64,000 nt of DNA from Akkermansia muciniphila. Lineage in GTDB: Bacteria; Verrucomicrobiota; Verrucomicrobiia; Opitutales; Opitutaceae. Made by a program: the position numbers and the translations under genes. The notes beneath the pieces are model-generated. The model was not told the origin of the DNA, ran no database searches, and was given only the letters and a program-made list of their open reading frames with translations. The stretch spans positions 26,534 to 90,533 of the forward strand of contig CAMDHP010000001.1 in assembly GCA_945898185.1 (NCBI GenBank). Direction: 5' to 3'. Positions within the stretch are counted from its first letter, which is position 1, and each line of letters starts with the position of its first letter. Shown here one piece after another: positions 58,739 to 64,000 of the stretch.

Positions 58739-58822
58739 TGGTGCCCGGGACAGGACTCGAACCTGCACACCTTACGGCAAAGGCTTCTAAGACCTTCGTG
58801 TCTGCCATTCCACCACCCGGGC
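58739..58822 (-). tRNA. tRNA-Leu (UAG anticodon)
   Basis: Read on the minus strand it begins GCCCGGGTGGTGGAATGG, has anticodon stem AAGGT/GCCTT around loop CTTAGAA (anticodon UAG, reading CUN Leu codons), a long class II variable arm (TGCCGTAAGGTGT), T-arm GGTTCGAGTCC and acceptor CCCGGGC followed by A and an encoded CCA (58739-58741). Seven-base acceptor pairing is perfect. Confidence 0.95.
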
Positions 58823-58910
58823 GTTGTGACTTAAGCCTCAGGATAAAACCAGCGCGCTTTCACCGCCGCAAGCGCGGAGTGCGCCTTTGGCTCGGCCGAT
58901 TCGAATCTTT

Positions 58911-59330
58911 TCAACCGACCTTTTTCGTGGGCGTGCCTTCAGGCGTTTGATCTTGAGGGAACGGAGCCGCGGACGTGCCACTTTCGTCCGGGCTCGAGGT
59001 TAACGAGGGATGTAGTGTATCCCGAACCATCCTACGAAGTGCCCCTACCGATACACGCACATAACAATACTCACGCCAAAAGCCCCGGTTCCCAGGGTGG
59101 TGGGCATACTCCTGCGCCTCGAAATCAAAATCGCGAAACCGCCGCAAATCACCGACTGAACGCACAAAATCAAAATCCGCGGTCAGCACATCCGAGTTGG
59201 TCAATAAAAGATACCACGCCACCAACCTGGTGTGGGGATATAGCGAGCGAAGAAGCACCTCACGTTCATAGCGAGCAGGTTCGATCCCATTTTGAGAACA
59301 GTAGAGCTCGGAAAAGCTTTTTTTTGCCAT
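58911..59330 (-). CDS. Conserved-looking hypothetical protein
   Basis: 139 residues from the ATG giving MAKKSFSELYCSQNGIEPARYE; a GTG further up (59402) would add 24 residues. Charged, aromatic-rich and probably soluble and helical: LRSLYPHTRLVAWYLLL, FDFVRSVGDLRRFRDFDFEAQEYAHHPGNRGFWRE. A Ser/Pro/Thr-rich tail ends the protein. I do not recognise a family or active site. The sequence texture (even composition, protein-like helix) suggests a real gene. Lies between the tRNA and the M23 peptidase gene. Confidence 0.6.
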   Translation of the reverse strand: MAKKSFSELYCSQNGIEPARYEREVLLRSLYPHTRLVAWYLLLTNSDVLTADFDFVRSVGDLRRFRDFDFEAQEYAHHPGNRGFWREYCYVRVSVGALRRMVRDTLHPSLTSSPDESGTSAAPFPQDQTPEGTPTKKVG

Positions 59331-59450
59331 TCGAAAGAATGATTTTAGACGCGTTTGCCAGCAATTTTTCTTCCTAAAACTAAGTGGATTGGACGGAAAC
59401 ACAAGCTCCCATCGGAACCTCCGGGAAGATAGTCCTCAAAGGTAAGAACC

Positions 59451-60584
59451 TCATCGCGAGAAAAGCTGCTCCAGCAGAGTGTTTAAATCCTCGTCCGGCA
59501 CCCAGCGGCCGCCACGTTGTATGGCGAGTTTACGACCCCGATTTGAAGCGAGCAGGGTGGCATCAACTTTTTGGATACGCACTTCCCCCGGCTTCCACCC
59601 CGCCGTCTCCGCCGCCGCAAGCCGCCGCCAGCGAAACGGCAGACCAGTCGCGTTGACCGTGATTTCCCATCCGCCCGTCGCAACCGCTTCCGACGCCCCC
59701 CGAAGCTCGAGCAGTTCGGGGTAGCGCCGGATGAAATCAGGCTCGGTCGTGCGCGCGATCTGCAGAACCACCGCTGCGGGTTGGGAGGCAAAAACCTCTT
59801 CGAAACTTTGGAATCCGCCAGTCCGGTGCAGGGTAAAGACCGCCAGCGGATCCAGCCCCACTAGGTTCATGCCGTTCCAGATGCCGTGAGGATTGGCGCT
59901 GCCGAAACCGCGAGCGGAATACCAGGCGGCAAAACGATCGGTCACGCGCAGACCGATCTCGAAATGGAGATGTGCACGATCTTTCGGGATGGGCGCACCG
60001 CTTGAGCTGCGGCCCATCGTGCCGAGGCGCTCACCCGCCGCCACCTGCCGCCCGGGTTGCAGACCCGGCGTCACGTCACGAAGGTGGGCGTAAAGGGTGT
60101 AAACTGCCGGGCGCTCCTGCGGATGCTCCAGCACCACGTAGCGACCGTAATTGCTGTTGCCCGAGCTGTGGCTCACGTAACGCACTTCTCCGGCTAGCGC
60201 CGCGCCAACCGCGTCGGTCGACTCTCCTTGTTTGTCCCGCTTGGTCGCCAGGAGGTCCAGTCCTTCGTGAAACTGGCGCCCCCCGCTGCGCACGCTGCCG
60301 AATAGCCCGGAGCGGGGCTCGCCCGATGCGGTTGCCTGGATAAAGGACGATGTATCTTTGCCGTCGTCAAAGGCTGGATTTGGGGTCGGCCACACCAGCT
60401 CAACCCGTGGCTGCGGCCGCGCGGCTTTAGCGGCACGGGCTGCCTTGGAGCCGGAGTTCGCTGCACCTTTTTCCGGCGGTCCGCCTGCGACCGCATCCGT
60501 TCCGTGATCGGCGCCGCACCCGGTCATACCCGCGCTCCACAGGCAAGTCGCCACCCAGAACCAAAAGCCTGGACCCCGACTCAT
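59451..60584 (-). CDS. M23 family metallopeptidase, lipoprotein
   Basis: 377 residues. Lipobox-like MTGC near residue 23 follows a hydrophobic stretch (FWFWVATCLWSAG), so anchoring through Cys is likely. The LytM/M23 zinc site is visible: FHEGLDLLA (HxxxD) near 106-112 and HLHFEIG (HxH) near 207; RYVVLEHPQERPAVYTLYAHL supplies the central His. Peptidoglycan hydrolysis in the envelope is the family role, though some M23 proteins only bind. A C-terminal extension of about 150 residues (SFEEVFASQPAAVVL...) is unassigned. ATG overlaps the stop of the upstream gene (60581-60584, ATGA-type). Confidence 0.88.
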   Translation of the reverse strand: MSRGPGFWFWVATCLWSAGMTGCGADHGTDAVAGGPPEKGAANSGSKAARAAKAARPQPRVELVWPTPNPAFDDGKDTSSFIQATASGEPRSGLFGSVRSGGRQFHEGLDLLATKRDKQGESTDAVGAALAGEVRYVSHSSGNSNYGRYVVLEHPQERPAVYTLYAHLRDVTPGLQPGRQVAAGERLGTMGRSSSGAPIPKDRAHLHFEIGLRVTDRFAAWYSARGFGSANPHGIWNGMNLVGLDPLAVFTLHRTGGFQSFEEVFASQPAAVVLQIARTTEPDFIRRYPELLELRGASEAVATGGWEITVNATGLPFRWRRLAAAETAGWKPGEVRIQKVDATLLASNRGRKLAIQRGGRWVPDEDLNTLLEQLFSR

Positions 60585-61090
60585 CCTTTGGCTTTGGCCG
60601 CTTCCTTGCGCGCATCCTCCGAGGTGCGAGTGATGTTCTTGGCCAAAGTAACGAGCTCCGCCTCAGGGAACTCGACATAGGCAATCACGAAGCCTTGGGA
60701 GTTGGCGGAGCTGATGCGCATCGCGCCGATGGCGACACCGTTGAGCACGAGCACGAGCCGTTTACCTTGGTTGGTTGCCGTGAAGCGGTAGAGATCGCGC
60801 GTGGCATCCTCGGTGAATTGGAAGGAGAGACTCTTGCCGAGTTCGTTATCGATCACGTCGCAGCGCATGATGTCGTATTCGGTGAAATACGTCTTCGGCG
60901 CGATCGGGATGATGACCCCGCTGAGCGGAAGGCGGACGACGCCGCCGTTTTCCTGCGCGGTGGCCTCGACCATGAATCGAATGACTGAGACCGGGTAATC
61001 CTTTTTGGCGGTCTTCGAAGCGCAGCCTCCGAGAGCAAGGCCGGCCAGCAGGAGGGAGCAAAATCCAATCAGTAAACGGCGTGGGGACAT
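60581..61090 (-). CDS. Hypothetical lipoprotein
   Basis: 169 residues from ATG 61090 (MSPRRLLIGFCSLLLAGLALGGC, lipobox LGGC at 20-23); a start at 61126 is also open but breaks the signal. After the lipobox, a mixed alpha/beta domain (VSVIRFMVEATAQENGG; RLVLVLNGVAIGAMRISSANS; FVIAYVEFPEAELVTLAKN) has a layout that recalls the SecD periplasmic head, but this is a weak hint. It overlaps the M23 gene by 4 bases, so the pair is translationally coupled and likely works together in the envelope. Confidence 0.72.
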   Translation of the reverse strand: MSPRRLLIGFCSLLLAGLALGGCASKTAKKDYPVSVIRFMVEATAQENGGVVRLPLSGVIIPIAPKTYFTEYDIMRCDVIDNELGKSLSFQFTEDATRDLYRFTATNQGKRLVLVLNGVAIGAMRISSANSQGFVIAYVEFPEAELVTLAKNITRTSEDARKEAAKAKG

Positions 61091-61168
61091 AATCTCAGCC
61101 TGAGTGACCTTTTCCGTCGCTGGCAACTCCTCAGGCAGGGAATCCGCGCGGCTTGCAGTAACGCGGAG

Positions 61169-63055
61169 CTAATCCAGGTAGGGCGTGTATTCCGGCAGCA
61201 GTTTCTGGACCGCCAGTTTGACCTCATTGATATCCATAGAATTAAGTTGGCCTTGAAGTTGAAGCATCTCGCCGCGAATGAGCTCGGGATTCAATCCTTC
61301 GGCGACGAAGCGCTGGATGCGCGGATGGGTCGTGGGCTTGTGCGACTCGGTCGAGTGCTGGAGTTCCTCGTAAAGCTTTTCGCCGGGCTTCAAGCCGACG
61401 AATTTAATTTCGATATCGGTGTCGGGCACGAGGCCGGAGAGTTCGATCATCTGCCGGGCGAGGTCCGCGATTTTCACCGGGCTGCCCATGTCGAGAACGA
61501 AGATTTCTCCACCGTCGCCGAGAAGTGCAGTTTGTAAAACCAAGCCCACCGCCTCGGGGATGGTCATGAAATAGCGGGTCACATCGGGATGGGTCACCGT
61601 CACCGGACCACCGGCAGCGATCTGCTGTTTAAAGATAGGCACCACACTGCCCGAGGAGCCGAGGACGTTGCCGAAACGCACCGCCATGAACCGGGTTTTG
61701 CCCGCCTGGCCGGAGATGTGCAGGCCTTGCAACATGAGTTCGGCGAGGCGCTTCGAGGCACCCATGACGCTGGTGGGGTTGATGGCCTTGTCGGTCGAGA
61801 TCGCGAGGAATGTCTCGACGCCATGCGCCACGGCCTCTTCGGCCAGCAAAAGCGTGCCGAGGGCATTGTTTTTCAAGGCCTCGGCGGGTTGACGCTCCAT
61901 CAGATGAACGTGTTTGTGTGCAGCGGCGTGAAAAATAAGCGCCGGCTTGTAGCGTGCGAGTATCTGGGCGATGCGCGGACGATCCAGGATGTCGGCCATG
62001 ACCGGTTGGATGATGGCGCCCATGCCGCGCGCGATCAGTTCCTGCTCGATGACGAAAAGCGCGGGCTCGGACTGCTCGACTAGGATGAGACGCGAAGGGT
62101 TGCCGTTCGCGATCTGCCGGCAGAGCTCGCTGCCGATACTGCCGCCGGCACCGGTGACGAGCACGACCCTGTCTCGCACCATCTGGGTGATGCCGATCGT
62201 ATCGAGCTGGACCGGATCGCGCCCGAGTAGATCCTCGACCTCTACCGCGCGGAGCCGGGTGACTTTGGCCCGGCCGGAAAGAAGATCGTCCACCGAGGGC
62301 ACGATTTCCACGCCGAGACCTTTTTCGGTCATGAGCTTAATGACCTCGCGTAACCGCTTTTCGGTCGCGGTCGGCATGGCGATGATCACGTGGTCGAACT
62401 CGAAGCGCGCCCGCAGACTTTCAACTTCATCAATTCGGCCACCCACGGGAATACCATGCACCAAAACACCCCGTTTATCATCGTCATCGTCGAGGAAGAC
62501 GACCGGCACCAGACCGCGCGCGGGCCGGTTAATGCACTCGCTGGCGAGGCTCGCCCCGACATCGCCCGCGCCCAGGATGGCGATGCGCCGGCGGGATTTG
62601 TGAGGACCCATGGTGCTATGCAGGGTGATGCGCTCGCGATAGATGCGGAGCGCGAGACGAGATCCGCAGACAACGCCCAGGGAGAGAACGAAGTCCATTA
62701 AGAGCACGCTGCGCGGCAAGATGTAAATTAGCTCGGGGTCGTTGCGGCAGAGCAGCCACCAGGCGAAGGCCAGCATAGCCGAAATCAACAGGGCCCAAGA
62801 AACCCGAATCAAATCAGGTAGGCCGAAATAGGTGAGCATCGAGCTGAATTGGCGGAAGATCACCAACAGCGCCACTTTGAGCAGCACGAAGGGCACTAGA
62901 CTGATCAGGCGCACTTGAGCCAGGTCCGCCGGCACTTGAAAGTCGAAGCGCACTTCCCACGCTCCCCAGAGCGCCAAGCTTAACAATATCGCGTAAACCA
63001 AAGCCACCAAAAGGGAGCGTTTGTTGCGGTTCGGACTGAAGACGGTGGCAAGCAT
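61169..63055 (-). CDS. Membrane-bound nucleotide-sugar 4,6-dehydratase (FlaA1/WbpM/PglF family)
   Basis: 628 residues. Four N-terminal membrane helices (15-145), a Rossmann domain of the CoA-binding type (ILGAGDVGASLASE near 162), then the extended SDR domain: VTGAGGSIGSELCRQ (near 300), FHAAAHKHVHLMERQP, and the active site STDKAINPTSVMGASKR, where Met-x-x-x-Lys replaces the usual Tyr-x-x-x-Lys as in WbpM/FlaA1/PglF. Converts UDP-GlcNAc to the 4-keto-6-deoxy sugar for glycan building. C-terminal capping part FVGLKPGEKLYEELQ is typical. Confidence 0.93.
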   Translation of the reverse strand: MLATVFSPNRNKRSLLVALVYAILLSLALWGAWEVRFDFQVPADLAQVRLISLVPFVLLKVALLVIFRQFSSMLTYFGLPDLIRVSWALLISAMLAFAWWLLCRNDPELIYILPRSVLLMDFVLSLGVVCGSRLALRIYRERITLHSTMGPHKSRRRIAILGAGDVGASLASECINRPARGLVPVVFLDDDDDKRGVLVHGIPVGGRIDEVESLRARFEFDHVIIAMPTATEKRLREVIKLMTEKGLGVEIVPSVDDLLSGRAKVTRLRAVEVEDLLGRDPVQLDTIGITQMVRDRVVLVTGAGGSIGSELCRQIANGNPSRLILVEQSEPALFVIEQELIARGMGAIIQPVMADILDRPRIAQILARYKPALIFHAAAHKHVHLMERQPAEALKNNALGTLLLAEEAVAHGVETFLAISTDKAINPTSVMGASKRLAELMLQGLHISGQAGKTRFMAVRFGNVLGSSGSVVPIFKQQIAAGGPVTVTHPDVTRYFMTIPEAVGLVLQTALLGDGGEIFVLDMGSPVKIADLARQMIELSGLVPDTDIEIKFVGLKPGEKLYEELQHSTESHKPTTHPRIQRFVAEGLNPELIRGEMLQLQGQLNSMDINEVKLAVQKLLPEYTPYLD

Positions 63056-63106
63056 GAGGCTGATAGTGACCGGGCGGAGTTGGCGAGGTCGACGGTATTC
63101 AAGAGA

Positions 63107-63709
63107 TTACGGATTGAACTCACGGGCGGTCGCTTCGCCGCCGGCTTGGATGCCTTCGCGCCGAGCTACCTTCCAAATAGTTATAAAAAGAATTTTTATA
63201 TCCATAAGCACGCTCCGGTTGTCCACGTAATAGACATCCCAGCGAAACTTCTCCTCCCACGCCATGGCGTTACGGCCCTTGATCTGGGAGAGTCCGGTGA
63301 TGCCAGGCCGCACTTCATGGCGGCGTGCCTGCTCCGGTGAATAGCGCGGCAAGTAGGCCACGAGTAGCGGGCGCGGGCCCACCAGGCTCATGTCGCCGCG
63401 CAGCACGTTCCAGAGCTCAGGGAGCTCGTCCAACGACGTCGCCCGCAATGCGCGCCCAAAGGCCGTCAGGCGCTCAGCGTCACTCAACAAGCGCCCATCG
63501 GGTCCACAAGCATCCGTCATGCTGCGGAACTTGATCAACTCAAACACTACCCCGTCCCGCCCGGGCCGTGCCTGGCGGAAAAAGAGCGGAGCACCCAGCT
63601 TCACCCGCACCAGCAAGGCCATAATTAGCAAAAGTGGCCCCCAGAGTGGCAGCGCCGCCAACACTACGATGAGATCGAATACTCGCTTCATACTGAGCGC
63701 AAAATCCAC
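63107..63709 (-). CDS. Bacterial sugar transferase (undecaprenyl-phosphate glycosyl-1-phosphate transferase, PglC-like)
   Basis: 200 residues. Re-entrant N-terminal helix (MKRVFDLIVVLAALPLWGPLLLIMALLVRVKLGAPLFFRQARPG), FELIKFRSMTD with the catalytic Asp-Glu region TSLDELPELWNVLRGDMSLVGPRPLL, VRPGITGLSQIKGRN and DVYYVDNRS: all hallmarks of small, monotopic phosphoglycosyl transferases such as PglC/WbaP cores. Transfers a sugar-1-phosphate to the lipid carrier, starting a surface glycan. ATG 63691 (MKRVFDL) is the likelier start than 63709. It follows the aminotransferase by 21 bases. Confidence 0.92.
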   Translation of the reverse strand: MDFALSMKRVFDLIVVLAALPLWGPLLLIMALLVRVKLGAPLFFRQARPGRDGVVFELIKFRSMTDACGPDGRLLSDAERLTAFGRALRATSLDELPELWNVLRGDMSLVGPRPLLVAYLPRYSPEQARRHEVRPGITGLSQIKGRNAMAWEEKFRWDVYYVDNRSVLMDIKILFITIWKVARREGIQAGGEATAREFNP

Positions 63710-63730
63710 TGCCCTTCGGTCTGCCGGACC

Positions 63731-64000
63731 TCAGGCGCATCCGGCGCATCGCCGAACCACCGCGACCACCCGCTCAAGATCCGCCAGAGCCAAATTCGAA
63801 CCCGAAGGGAGACAGAGCCCTTTGTTAAAAAGCTCTTCCGCCACCGCACCGCCAATACATTCGAATCCGGCAAAAAGCGGTTGCATGTGCATCGGTTTCC
63901 AAACCGAGCGCGACTCGAAGTTCTCTTCGTTCAATGCGATGCGCACACCCTCGTGGTCCATGCCAAAAAGCGCCGGATCAATCTGCACGCACACCAACCA
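63731..64000 (-). CDS. DegT/DnrJ/EryC1-family PLP aminotransferase, C-terminal part (truncated by window)
   Basis: 89 residues are visible; the frame runs off the window at 64000, with WLVCVQIDPALFG in frame there. The end ESRSVWKPMHMQPLFAGFEC, GGAVAEELFNKGLCLPSGSNL and ADLERVVAVVRRC is the standard C-terminus of sugar aminotransferases such as PglE/WecE. PLP Lys lies upstream of what is visible. With the dehydratase and transferase next to it, it probably makes a 4-amino-4,6-dideoxy sugar. Confidence 0.88.
   Translation of the reverse strand, partial: WLVCVQIDPALFGMDHEGVRIALNEENFESRSVWKPMHMQPLFAGFECIGGAVAEELFNKGLCLPSGSNLALADLERVVAVVRRCAGCA

Overview
The window looks like a chromosomal segment of a GC-rich Verrucomicrobiota bacterium, most likely of the Opitutales/Opitutaceae type. 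The inference rests on an autotransporter-type beta-strand repeat protein ending in a PEP-CTERM sorting signal, a Gram-negative envelope gene set (WaaA, MurJ, porin, lipoproteins), a caa3-type oxidase, a CBS-type family II pyrophosphatase and many palindromic intergenic repeats. No plasmid, phage, intact insertion sequence, CRISPR array or rRNA operon is visible. One tRNA-Leu(UAG) is present.

Layout. 1-2124 is the 3' part of a PATR/PEP-CTERM surface protein, closed by a terminator. 2.6-6.4 kb holds queF, an SHD1-type secreted protein, an inositol-monophosphatase-family enzyme, a DEDDh-like exonuclease and a HAD phosphatase. 6.5-20.9 kb is housekeeping: CBS-pyrophosphatase, glnS, murJ, a pta gene followed by a separate gene for the BioD-like/DRTGG half of long Pta enzymes, hrpB, typA, an orphan type II secretion F-like protein and a VF530 protein. 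21-24.6 kb is a MacAB-like efflux operon, followed by a TPR protein and a metallophosphoesterase. 26.4-31.1 kb (minus strand) is a cytochrome c oxidase operon (II-I-III-IV) with a terminator. 31.3-38.3 kb (minus strand) is a phosphate-acquisition run: porin, pstS, hairpin, pstC, pstA, pstB, phoU. 38.5-48 kb holds a SNF2 helicase, waaA, an M16 protease and a GH2 glycosidase. 48.8-57 kb holds mnmA, a beta-hydroxyacid-dehydrogenase-like protein, trxB, a Fur-family regulator with PerR-box-like sites, and sufC-sufB-sufD. 57-58.3 kb is a decayed BNR_4 gene. 58.7-64 kb holds the tRNA, a hypothetical protein, an M23 peptidase/lipoprotein pair and the end of a glycan cassette (FlaA1-type dehydratase, sugar phosphotransferase, DegT aminotransferase) running off the right edge.

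How the genes work together. Three coherent systems stand out: phosphate uptake from outer membrane to cytoplasm with a candidate Pho-box-like site; aerobic respiration ending in a heme-c-fused oxidase; and Fe-S assembly next to a Fur/PerR-like sensor.

The least explained signal is in the spaces between genes. Several unrelated families of short, low-complexity palindromic modules recur there, some in two well-matched copies far apart and in opposite orientation. None matches an element I can name.
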